Origin: CAYGBW01 sp964348185 | Lineage (GTDB): Bacteria; Desulfobacterota; BSN033; WVXP01 | Reading direction: 5' to 3' | DNA: 20,635 nucleotides | Assembly (NCBI GenBank): GCA_964348185.1 | Contig: CAYGBW010000065.1 | Span: 1 to 20,635, forward strand | Shown: piece by piece, positions 7,229-14,213 of the stretch | Numbering within the stretch: position 1 is the stretch's first letter | Layout: every line of letters starts with the position of its first letter | Notes under the pieces: model-generated | What the model saw: the letters and a program-made list of their open reading frames with translations, nothing else | The model's database searches: none | Told to the model about the DNA's origin: nothing | Made by a program: the position numbers and the translations under genes

Positions 7229-8449
7229 TTACCGGCTGCCGTGCTGAGAAAAGACATATAGCGTCATTTCTCTGGCGATATGGGTTGCCAGGGCCTTCCG
7301 CAGGTTTCGAACGGCCCGGTCCTCTGCCTGCGCGAGGCTTCGATGGCCTTCCCTACCCGTTTTGTTGACACTGCCAAACACGCGACCCCCTCGCTGATCC
7401 ACGAGATCGAAATGGGCCCGCCACTGGACATATTTCCATTCCGGCGTTCCTCGGTCCAGGGGTGCGATCTCGACGGTGCCTCTGACCAAGACATCCGCCC
7501 TGTCTACATCTTCAGAGACAGAGAACCCCTGTTGATTTAGCCCTTGAACGAGAGCCTCGAGAACCTCTTCGGCACGGCTCCCCCTGATTGATAGACCGAT
7601 GAAGAAATCCCTCAGCAGAACAGCTTCCAGCTCTCGTTTAATCTCAGAGAAATGGATAGACGGGGGGATCCCTCCTCCAGAGTGGCTGAGGATTCGAAGC
7701 TCCGAATTATAGGCTTCTCTGAGGAGGTGCTTCTGAATGGACTGTTTGAGATGCTGTATTCTGATGAGTGTGTCTTCCTCTCCTTCAGCGCGGGTCAGGA
7801 GTCTCTGGATTTCCTGGTCGATCTCCTGGATTCTATGCCTCAGGATGGCCGCCGACCGATCTCTATCGAGCACGGCAAGGGCATAGAAGATGGGATCTGG
7901 CTTTGTCTCCTCATAGACTTGGGCGATTCTCACCCCTGAAATGACCTTCTGGGTTGAGACCTCGGTAATCTGTTCGATGTTAGAGGATTCTGTTTGGGTC
8001 GATTTGCCTTTGGCCGTGGCCTGGAAATACTCCTCGTAGGTCCGGGTGTGAGACGCTATTTCGCTGGTGAATATCTTGGCGATCTCAGATCGGGCATCGT
8101 CCTCTGCGGATTGGCGGTCGGGGCCATACCCAACCCCAATCAGGTAGGTCGATGAGGGATACCGGATGCTCTCCCCATCCACCCAATCGGGTCGCTTCCC
8201 CTTTGTGATCCGAACCCCCCCTCTCGGTTTCGTTTCGGATGGCCGTTTTCTCCCTTCTCTTTCTCTGGGAGAGGCCTTATGAGGCGCTTCTTCTCTTTCC
8301 AGTTCATCAAATGCCTGGTTCGCTCTTTCACGAATCGCTTGTGAGGGGATCTTTGGCTCCTCTGTTGCACATCCTGCGGAGATCAAAAACAGAATCAGGA
8401 AGCCAAAACCCCCTGCCTTCAACTGGATCACTTGGGACCCCCTTCTCAT
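7229..8449 (-). CDS. LPP20-family lipoprotein with extended C-terminal domain (406 aa)
   Basis: Lipoprotein with signal sequence and lipobox ending ISAGC (Cys27). Residues 30-85 are a charged, probably flexible linker. The LPP20-like domain (about 88-215) contains KRPDWVDG, YLIGVGYGPD and ADDARSEIAKIF-like elements, parallel to the smaller lipoprotein at 5496. A charged helical region (about 200-250) leads into a C-terminal domain (about 285-400) with RADVLVRGTVEIAP and AHFDLVDQRGGRVFGS stretches, reminiscent of periplasmic secretion- or flagellum-associated lipoproteins, but I cannot name it. It is much longer than typical LPP20 proteins. It is the first gene of the LPP20-protease-LPP20 unit. 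The ribosome binding site is weak (AAGTGAGAG). Family placement is reasonably secure, function unknown. Confidence 0.78.
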   Translation of the reverse strand: MRRGSQVIQLKAGGFGFLILFLISAGCATEEPKIPSQAIRERANQAFDELEREEAPHKASPREREGRKRPSETKPRGGVRITKGKRPDWVDGESIRYPSSTYLIGVGYGPDRQSAEDDARSEIAKIFTSEIASHTRTYEEYFQATAKGKSTQTESSNIEQITEVSTQKVISGVRIAQVYEETKPDPIFYALAVLDRDRSAAILRHRIQEIDQEIQRLLTRAEGEEDTLIRIQHLKQSIQKHLLREAYNSELRILSHSGGGIPPSIHFSEIKRELEAVLLRDFFIGLSIRGSRAEEVLEALVQGLNQQGFSVSEDVDRADVLVRGTVEIAPLDRGTPEWKYVQWRAHFDLVDQRGGRVFGSVNKTGREGHRSLAQAEDRAVRNLRKALATHIAREMTLYVFSQHGSR

Positions 8450-8517
8450 CTCTCACTTGGACGAGCCACAACGTAAGAGGTTGCTGACTTTTGTTCGGAT
8501 TTATTCATCCCTTATTC

Positions 8518-8731
8518 TAAATCCGAAATACGAAGCACGAAACTCGAAACAAATCCCAAAGCCCAATGCGCTAAATGTTCCAAACGTTATTTGCTGTTAC
8601 CCGATTCCATCACGAATGCGTTCACCCTCTTGGCCAAACCGAACGGACGGTCTTGATGATCGGATGGTTTGGTATTTTTCTTTTTGACCATTTAAATCGG
8701 TTTCGGATTTCGAGATTCGACATTCGGATTT
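8518..8731. repeat. Inverted-repeat intergenic element (MITE-like spacer)
   Basis: The ends form an imperfect inverted repeat of about 38 bases: the left end starts AAATCCGAAATACGAAG and the right end, read in reverse, starts AAATCCGAATGTCGAAT; both are full of CGAA/TTCG units. The 214-base element contains no believable gene. It fills most of the 359-base gap between the 406-residue LPP20 lipoprotein and the COG3014 lipoprotein. The rest of that gap (8450-8517 and 8732-8808) shows nothing clear. Similar CGAA-rich spacers are common in deltaproteobacterial genomes, to my knowledge. A related, shorter element is at 14043-14185. Confidence 0.6.
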
Positions 8732-8808
8732 AATGCAAAAATACGCCAGCGTACCATGCAGAACGTTGATCTTCCGACAACAACTGCACTGATTCTCCAA
8801 CCTGAGTC

Positions 8809-10182
8809 CTACCGAAGGGTCCGATGGGTGAAGAACCGCTTTTCCCCGGCCTCGACCGTGAAGGGGTCAATCGATGTTGAAAGGACAACCCCCCCACTGG
8901 CATCGACAAATTCTATCTCTCCCTCGTACTCTCCTGGGGGAACCAAGACCCTCCCCCCTCTGATCTCCGCAGGGAGCAACCTCCAGTGCCGAACATCTGC
9001 ATTTTCCGTCACTAGGGCGGCCAGGTTACCCGCAACTTGAACGAGGAAACCCACCATCGCCCCCCCTTCCTCTTCAGCCACTTCGCTCGCTGCCTTGACC
9101 GCCAGGTATTTCACTGTGGCCCGGGCAATGGCCTTTGCCTTGATTCTATCGAGTCTGTTTTCCAGATTCCTGGCGGCAATGGAACCGATGTCTTCCATCA
9201 ACACCGTGGGGAATCGATAGGAGTGATCAGATGTCAGACTCTTGAGGGTGATCACCCCATGGGAAATCCGATAGTCTCTTCTCTCAAAACTCGGGTAGGC
9301 GGCCTTGGCCACATATCCATCCGGCATTGGAATCAGCCACTGCTTTTCCACCTTTTCCGGCCCCACCCCATTGTAGTGGACAAAAAGGATCTCTGCCATG
9401 CTCTCTTTTTGAGCCGGGCTCACGCAGGCCACATCTGGGTATTCATTCTGGATTTCTTCGGCCTCTTCGAAAAACTCCATGGCTTGGGCCGAGACGATCA
9501 GGTTCTCAATGAGACAAGACGGGGAAGAGATCCCGTAGTTTTGCAGATAGTCCGTCTCGTATATTTCTTCAGCCTTCCGGTAGGAGATGAATGCGTCATT
9601 GTCCTCTCCCTCCGCCTCGTAGAGGACCCCCATCAAGAAGCGGATAAAAGCGTCTTCTCTATAGACGTTCTTCTTGTCTTCTTCGTATCGGCTATTGATG
9701 ACGCTCAATTTCATGTCCACTTTTCTCGCCTCGACAAGGGCATCCTCCCACCGACCCAGTCCCGCATAGTTCAAAGCCATAAAGAGATTGACCAGTGCGT
9801 TCTCGAAATCCTCCCCCCGGTAGGGAATGGTATTGTCATTGATCAGAAAAGAGGCGGCACCTTTGGAGAGGGACTTGGTGTACAGGGCTTCCATGACGGA
9901 TTCCGCCTGAGAGAGGTACTCGTTACTCTCTTCATGGTCCGAGGCATAATGGGCGATGATCCCCTCCTCAAGATAGTAAAGCGCAAGGCTCCGCTTGCCA
10001 TAGGCTTTTTTGTTCTTCTTCACTACCCTCATCGCGGAATCGTAATCTCGATTGACGAGATACTGATTGAGCTGGGCGTAGTGCTTGATCTTGGAGGCAC
10101 AAGAGAAAGCGAGAAGCGACAGAAGAGGAAGTAGGCAAAGAAAGGTAGATCTGTTTCTTGCGATTCCCGTTGAGGTATCCAT
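8809..10182 (-). CDS. COG3014-family lipoprotein with TPR-like repeats
   Basis: Predicted lipoprotein of 457 residues with a hydrophobic signal and lipobox ending LAFSC (Cys28). Residues about 35-240 contain helical, TPR-like repeats (LYYLEEGIIAHYASDHEESNE, NLFMALNYAGLGRWEDALVE, FIRFLMGVLYEAEGEDNDAF). The C-terminal half has a small-residue, Ala-rich helical region (about 345-385) followed by WRLLPAEIRGGRVLVPPGEYE, a conserved closing motif of the COG3014 family. COG3014 has no assigned biochemistry but, as I recall, often neighbours LpoB-like and LPP20 lipoproteins, as here. The ATG chosen follows a modest GAAGAG; a TTG 24 bases upstream lacks a binding site. It is 165 bases downstream of the lpoB-like gene on the same strand; that gap holds no gene. 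Confidence 0.85.
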   Translation of the reverse strand: MDTSTGIARNRSTFLCLLPLLSLLAFSCASKIKHYAQLNQYLVNRDYDSAMRVVKKNKKAYGKRSLALYYLEEGIIAHYASDHEESNEYLSQAESVMEALYTKSLSKGAASFLINDNTIPYRGEDFENALVNLFMALNYAGLGRWEDALVEARKVDMKLSVINSRYEEDKKNVYREDAFIRFLMGVLYEAEGEDNDAFISYRKAEEIYETDYLQNYGISSPSCLIENLIVSAQAMEFFEEAEEIQNEYPDVACVSPAQKESMAEILFVHYNGVGPEKVEKQWLIPMPDGYVAKAAYPSFERRDYRISHGVITLKSLTSDHSYRFPTVLMEDIGSIAARNLENRLDRIKAKAIARATVKYLAVKAASEVAEEEGGAMVGFLVQVAGNLAALVTENADVRHWRLLPAEIRGGRVLVPPGEYEGEIEFVDASGGVVLSTSIDPFTVEAGEKRFFTHRTLR

Positions 10183-10347
10183 TTTGCTCTTCAGGGGACA
10201 TCCCAAACCACGTATCCTCTGTCCTCCTTGGCCCGTGAGGTCGGCGCGTCTGCTTGATCGATAGGGTCTGTCGACCGGAGGACGATGGAGGGCTGGCCCT
10301 GGGTCTCTCAGCTCGCTCTCTCAATGTTGCCAAGGACGTTCATTCTC

Positions 10348-10971
10348 CTACAGTCTCACTTTTGGTCTTTTGATGAGCTTTTTGATCTTCTTGTCTCCAA
10401 TCCAGGCCTTGATATTGTTGCTCATATCGATCAGTTCAAGATTGACTTGGTAGAACATCACGGCCTTTCGACCGATGTCGTCCTGGATCGTGTTTATCGT
10501 CCCAATCAGCATGAAATCCGCACCGATCTCCTCCCCTGGAGCCTTCATCGTTTCTTCTGAGGCGTGCTTCGCCATATCAAACCTCTCCTCGCGGATATCG
10601 ACCCGTTCCCCCTTTGAAGCGACAAACCGAACCCTTCCCGAATTGATCAAAGCCCGCTCAAGGTCTTTCACAAAGGTCTGGACATTGATGTGTTCGTGGC
10701 TCCGATTCCTGACTCTCCCAACGATCACCGTGGGGGTTTGTTCCCTGTGAAGCATCTTGAATCTCTCCAACCACATCCCGTCAAGACAATCTCGAATCAT
10801 CTCCTCAGACACCATCCTCGAGTCCGTATCATTCCATCGTCCGCTGAGGTCTATGGTCGTATCCACGGCCTTCCGTTCAACCTTTGGCGTTGAGGCGCAA
10901 TTCGCCAGCAAGGCCAAAGCCCCCATCCAGGCGATCAGGGGGACGATGCGGATAAGTCTCATCTTTTTCAT
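10348..10971 (-). CDS. lpoB: LpoB-like penicillin-binding protein activator lipoprotein
   Basis: Outer-membrane lipoprotein resembling LpoB, which in E. coli activates the peptidoglycan synthase PBP1b. The 207-residue product has a signal peptide with lipobox ending LANC (Cys25). A domain from about 38 to 200 contains DLSGRWND, TPTVIVGRVRNRSHEHI, FVKDLERALINSGRVRFV, EEIGADFMLIGTIN and YQVNLELIDMSNNIKAW, which is the order seen in the LpoB family (PF13036). Length fits non-enterobacterial members, which lack the long proline-rich linker. GGAGGT lies five bases before the ATG. It heads the minus-strand lipoprotein cluster. No obvious promoter is visible; TATAAA near 11030 lacks a convincing -35. 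Family is confident; that it acts on a PBP here is inferred. Confidence 0.88.
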   Translation of the reverse strand: MKKMRLIRIVPLIAWMGALALLANCASTPKVERKAVDTTIDLSGRWNDTDSRMVSEEMIRDCLDGMWLERFKMLHREQTPTVIVGRVRNRSHEHINVQTFVKDLERALINSGRVRFVASKGERVDIREERFDMAKHASEETMKAPGEEIGADFMLIGTINTIQDDIGRKAVMFYQVNLELIDMSNNIKAWIGDKKIKKLIKRPKVRL

Positions 10972-11291
10972 TGTCTACCTCCATACCGTGTAGGGATTGA
11001 GAGAGGGTACCCCGGAGACGGTTTTTTTATAAGCCTCATTCTTGAGACACTTCAGGTGGCACAGGCATGTCAGGGACCGGTGGACAGGGAACCTGTCGTG
11101 GTCATCATTCCCTCCATGACAGAAAGGCGAGCAATCCCTGTGCCAATCGATTCATCAAAGGAAATCCCCGGTGGAGATGGGATCGTTATGGAGTGTATCC
11201 CATCGTCCGTTGAATCATCGAAGTCTTCCGATTCATTCCAATGGCGGGTCGTGACCGATTCGATTTCAGAGATCTCCGGGGATCGTTTTGT
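10972..11291. other. Divergent intergenic region, no gene
   Basis: About 320 bases between the divergent lpoB-like and PilZ genes, excluding the PilZ promoter. It holds a small perfect hairpin GACAGG-GAA-CCTGTC (11083-11097). An open frame spans 11056-11295 on the plus strand, but has no ribosome binding site and no family resemblance, so I do not call it a gene. Confidence 0.5.
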
Positions 11292-11320
11292 TTGACGGAG
11301 GGACGAGATTGCCCTATATT
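11292..11320 (+). promoter_or_regulatory. Sigma70-type promoter for the PilZ gene
   Basis: TTGACG (11292-11297), a 17-base spacer, then TATATT (11315-11320): five of six -35 and five of six -10 bases match consensus. Transcription would start near 11327, about 58 bases before the PilZ ATG. Prediction by eye only. Confidence 0.65.
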
Positions 11321-11384
11321 TTGGGGAGGATCACCGAAAAGAGCTTGTCCTTTCATCCTCTGGTCGCAAAGAAAGGAAGGAAGC

Positions 11385-11813
11385 ATGTCAGATAAGTCAT
11401 TCCAGGAGAGAAGAAGACATCCCCGATATGCGGTGTCCCTAACCGTATCCTTCACATTTGCGGGGGGGAAGAAACAGAGTCCCGACGCTCGGCGGATTTC
11501 GGGAACGGGGAGAAACATCAGTGGAAGGACAGGGGACGTCTCCTTTGAGGGGCTCTTGGTCAAGGCGAACCCCCTTCACGCTGACCTCTCGCCCCTTTTT
11601 GTGAAAACCCAGACCATAGACCGGCTATTCCTGGTGGATCTGGACATTGAACTCGATGGAAGACTCATTCGAGCCCAGGGGCAGATCAGATGGTTTAAGC
11701 TGTGGTACACGGGACAGGAGCCCTATCAGTGGGAATCAGGAGTGTTTCTCAAGAAACTGGATTCAGAATCACGAAAATGGTGGGACGAGTATTTCAAGAA
11801 GCTCAACCCGTGA
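11385..11813 (+). CDS. PilZ-domain protein (putative cyclic-di-GMP receptor)
   Basis: Small cytoplasmic protein of 142 residues consisting of one PilZ domain. The N-terminal RRRHPRY (9-15) supplies the RxxxR cyclic-di-GMP-binding motif, and GDVSFEG (50-56) supplies the D/NxSxxG motif, so both ligand-contact motifs are intact. Between them is an extended glycine/basic stretch (about 27-49), longer than in minimal PilZ domains. The domain closes with an AQGQIRWFK strand and ESGVFLKKLD. Start chosen at the ATG after GGAAGG; an upstream extension of the frame has no such signal. It has its own promoter, no coupled partner, and lies divergently from the lpoB-like gene. Its output is unknown; PilZ proteins commonly affect motility, polysaccharide export or gene expression. 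Confidence 0.85.
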   Translation: MSDKSFQERRRHPRYAVSLTVSFTFAGGKKQSPDARRISGTGRNISGRTGDVSFEGLLVKANPLHADLSPLFVKTQTIDRLFLVDLDIELDGRLIRAQGQIRWFKLWYTGQEPYQWESGVFLKKLDSESRKWWDEYFKKLNP

Positions 11814-12227
11814 GAGACTGGCTCTCATACAGAAGCCCTCCTGAGTTCACCCCGGACAAAGGGCTTTTCCCTTTCTCTCCGATCGGGAGACGGCAATAGT
11901 CAAAAGGACGAATCCCTTCGCGAATGGGGCCAATGGCTAAGCGTCCCGGATCTCCTGGATTTCTTTCCCAGCCGTACGATTCCTTCTTTCAGGATAGCAC
12001 TGTTTCGGTGAATGTTCAGATCGACTACGATGGCGATGAATTCCAAATCGATCAGAAGCGGTGCGCCATGAAGAGAGCTTCACTCTTGAAGTTTCGAATA
12101 CGGTATGATAAATCGATTTGTGATATATGTAACAAGCGCTCAGGTGACGTCCGCACGGGGGAGTGATCCGGGCTAAACCGGGTTTTTCGGTAAACGGGGA
12201 TTCCAAGAAGGATAGGAGGGAGGTTTT
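11814..12227. other. Gene-free region upstream of gcdA
   Basis: About 410 bases without a gene I can support. A short stem AAAGGG-CTTTT-CCCTTT occurs after the PilZ stop but lacks a T-run, so it is not a confident terminator. Just before gcdA there is a strong ribosome binding site, AGGAGGGAGG, eight bases before the ATG. A palindromic operator candidate at 12118-12135 is listed separately. I see no convincing -35/-10 pair. Confidence 0.5.
12118..12135. promoter_or_regulatory. Candidate operator palindrome upstream of gcdA
   Basis: TTGTGATATATGTAACAA is an imperfect 18-base palindrome (seven of nine base pairs match), about 95 bases before the gcdA start. Size and symmetry suit a dimeric repressor of the TetR or GntR type, but no regulator gene is adjacent, so this is only a candidate. 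Confidence 0.3.
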
Positions 12228-13961
12228 ATGAGACCCTATTTCGAGGAAATGACGGAGTTTGGAAGGCCCTTGACAGAGGGGCAGATCAAGCAGAGCCAGG
12301 AAAGCGTCCGGCAGATCAAAGAGGTTGAGACGTCGATTGCAGAAGCCATGGACAGAGTGAAAAAAGCCGGCCTTCCTGCGGAAAAGATCAACGCACGGGG
12401 CCAATGGACCGTATATCAGCGACTTGAGTATCTGGTGGAACCCGGAACGTGGTGCCCCTTGCATACCCTGTTCGATCCCATGGATGAGGAGTCGGGGACA
12501 ACAGGGGTCGTCGATGGGTTGGGGAAGATCAGCGGGAGATGGGCCGTTATCATTGGGTTTGATAACAAGGTTATTGCAGGGGCGTGGATCGCCGGCCAGG
12601 CAGAGAACATATTGCGAGTCACCGATTTGGCAAAGCGCCTCCATGTTCCTCTGGTCTGGCTCGTCAACTGCAGCGGGGTCAAGCTACCTGAACAGGAAAA
12701 GGTTTATGCCAACCGGCGGGGTAACGGGACCACATTCTTCAGACATGCCGAGCTGGAGAAACTCGGGATCCCCGTTCTGGCAGGAATCTGGGGGACCAAT
12801 CCTGCTGGTGGTGGGTATCAGAGTATCAGCCCCACATTGCTCATCGCCCACAAGGATTGCAATATGGCGGTAGGAGGGGGCGGGATTGTCGGCGGCATGA
12901 GCCCAAAGGGCTACTTCGATGAGGAAGGGGCGGAGCAGCTCATTGAGGCCACCCGAAAATTCAAAGCTGTTCCTCCGGGCCGGGTCGAGATCCACTACAA
13001 CGGGACGGGCTTTTTCAGCGAAGTTCACGACACAGAGCAAGGGGTTCTCGATTCGTTGAAATCCTACATGAAAGACATGCCTGCATACAACCCCCGGTTC
13101 TTCCGAGTGGCGGAATCAAAGGAACCCCGGTTTTCTCAGGAAGACTTAAACCACATGATCCCCTTTAATCAGAAAGCTGCCTACAGCTTTGATGAGGTAC
13201 TCGCCCGGCTGACGGACGGCAGTGAACACCTGGAGTTCAGGCCGGATTACGGCCCTGAAATCTATACGGGCCTGGCAAAAATCGATGGCTTCCTCGTTGG
13301 CATCTTTGGAAATCGCCAGGGGTTTTTGCCCAAAGGATATCCTGAATATGCGCCATATCCGGGCATCGGCGGGAAGCTCTACCGGCAGGGCCTCATCAAA
13401 TTGAACGAATTTGTATCCCTGTGTGGCCGGGACAGGATTCCCATCATATGGTTCCAGGATACCTCAGGAATCGATGTGGGGGATTATGCCGAAAAGGCCG
13501 AGCTTTTGGGTCTGGGGCAGGCCCTGATATACTCCATCGAGCAGACGGATGTCCCCATGATGTTGGTTGTATTGAGGAAGGGAACGGCGGCCGCTCACTA
13601 CATCCTGGGGGGACCAACGGCGAACAATCACAATGCCTTTACCCTGGGGACTCCGACAACGGAGATCTATGTGATGCACGGGGAAACAGCGGCTGCGGCT
13701 TCGTATTCCCGAAGGCTTGTCAAGGAAAAGGACGCAGGTCATTCGCTGAAGCCTGTTATCGACAAGATGAACGCCTTAGCGCAGGACTACTATGAAAAAT
13801 CCCGACCCGCCTACTGCGCTAAGATGGGATTCGTCGATGAAATCGTCAGTTTTGCCGATATCCGGAAGTATCTGGTCGCATTCACCGGAGCGGTCTACCA
13901 AAATCCCGTGTCGATCTGCCCGCAAAATCACCTGATCCTTCCAAGAATCATCAGGGGATAG
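12228..13961 (+). CDS. gcdA: Glutaconyl-CoA decarboxylase alpha subunit-type carboxyltransferase
   Basis: Biotin-dependent carboxyltransferase of the GcdA type. In the known enzyme this subunit moves CO2 from glutaconyl-CoA to biotin on the gamma subunit, making crotonyl-CoA, and the membrane beta subunit decarboxylates carboxybiotin while pumping sodium. The 577-residue length is close to GcdA of Acidaminococcus (about 587). From memory, many blocks match that protein: VNCSGVKLPEQEKVY, NRRGNGTTFFRHAEL, GTNPAGGGYQSISPT, NMAVGGGGIVGGMSPKG (212-228), GIGGKLYRQGL, QDTSGIDVG (410-418), AELLGLGQALIYSI and RKGTAAAHYILGGP (450-463). Both crotonase-like halves are complete, with no frameshift. No gcdB, gcdC or gcdD gene is adjacent, so partners must be elsewhere. 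Likely role: glutaryl/glutaconyl-CoA breakdown in aromatic or amino acid degradation; another acyl-CoA substrate is possible. Confidence 0.9.
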   Translation: MRPYFEEMTEFGRPLTEGQIKQSQESVRQIKEVETSIAEAMDRVKKAGLPAEKINARGQWTVYQRLEYLVEPGTWCPLHTLFDPMDEESGTTGVVDGLGKISGRWAVIIGFDNKVIAGAWIAGQAENILRVTDLAKRLHVPLVWLVNCSGVKLPEQEKVYANRRGNGTTFFRHAELEKLGIPVLAGIWGTNPAGGGYQSISPTLLIAHKDCNMAVGGGGIVGGMSPKGYFDEEGAEQLIEATRKFKAVPPGRVEIHYNGTGFFSEVHDTEQGVLDSLKSYMKDMPAYNPRFFRVAESKEPRFSQEDLNHMIPFNQKAAYSFDEVLARLTDGSEHLEFRPDYGPEIYTGLAKIDGFLVGIFGNRQGFLPKGYPEYAPYPGIGGKLYRQGLIKLNEFVSLCGRDRIPIIWFQDTSGIDVGDYAEKAELLGLGQALIYSIEQTDVPMMLVVLRKGTAAAHYILGGPTANNHNAFTLGTPTTEIYVMHGETAAAASYSRRLVKEKDAGHSLKPVIDKMNALAQDYYEKSRPAYCAKMGFVDEIVSFADIRKYLVAFTGAVYQNPVSICPQNHLILPRIIRG

Positions 13962-14042
13962 GCCGGGGGGTACGCCAACTCAAGCGACAGATAACGCCTC
14001 GTTAGGTGGTTCGGATAGTTTTATTAGCTTGCATGAGGTGTA

Positions 14043-14185
14043 AAATATCGAATATCGAATCACGCCACAGGCGTGATCGAAGGAGAGTAGAACATTTTTT
14101 GTGACCAGCGCAAAAACCGCTAGACGCAAGGAGAAGAAAACCTCATAATTCGAAATTCCTTGTTCGATATTCGACATTCAATGCG
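14043..14185. repeat. Inverted-repeat intergenic element with internal perfect hairpin
   Basis: The left end reads AAAATATCGAATATCGAAT and the right end, in reverse, contains ATGTCGAATATCGAAC, giving terminal inverted repeats (14 of 15 matching in the core). Inside, ATCACGCC-ACA-GGCGTGAT (14059-14077) is a perfect 8-base-pair hairpin. Just outside the right end are two direct copies of TTAAGTTAG (14189-14197, 14202-14210). The element lies between the convergent gcdA and comEA-like genes, a typical location for such spacers. It shares the CGAA-rich ends of the element at 8518-8731 but is shorter and has a different core. No gene is supported in 13962-14213. Confidence 0.65.
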
Positions 14186-14213
14186 CGATTAAGTTAGCTT
14201 CTTAAGTTAGTGC

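Noticed and set aside
9037..10134. Long plus-strand open frame (365 codons) opposite the COG3014 gene
   Set aside because: Antisense to a lipoprotein with lipobox and family motifs; its own translation resembles no family.
11056..11295. 79-codon open frame on the plus strand before the PilZ gene
   Set aside because: It starts at a GTG with no ribosome binding site, matches no family I know, and its end overlaps the start of the PilZ promoter.
11924..12166. 80-codon open frame upstream of gcdA
   Set aside because: No binding site, no recognisable domain, and it runs through the candidate operator; probably chance.
11937..12644. Minus-strand open frame (235 codons) overlapping the start of gcdA
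   Set aside because: Overlaps a highly conserved gcdA coding region and shows no domain or binding site.
13990..14006. TAACG-CCT-CGTTA hairpin after gcdA as a terminator
   Set aside because: Stem of five pairs with three-base loop and no adjacent T-run; too weak to call.
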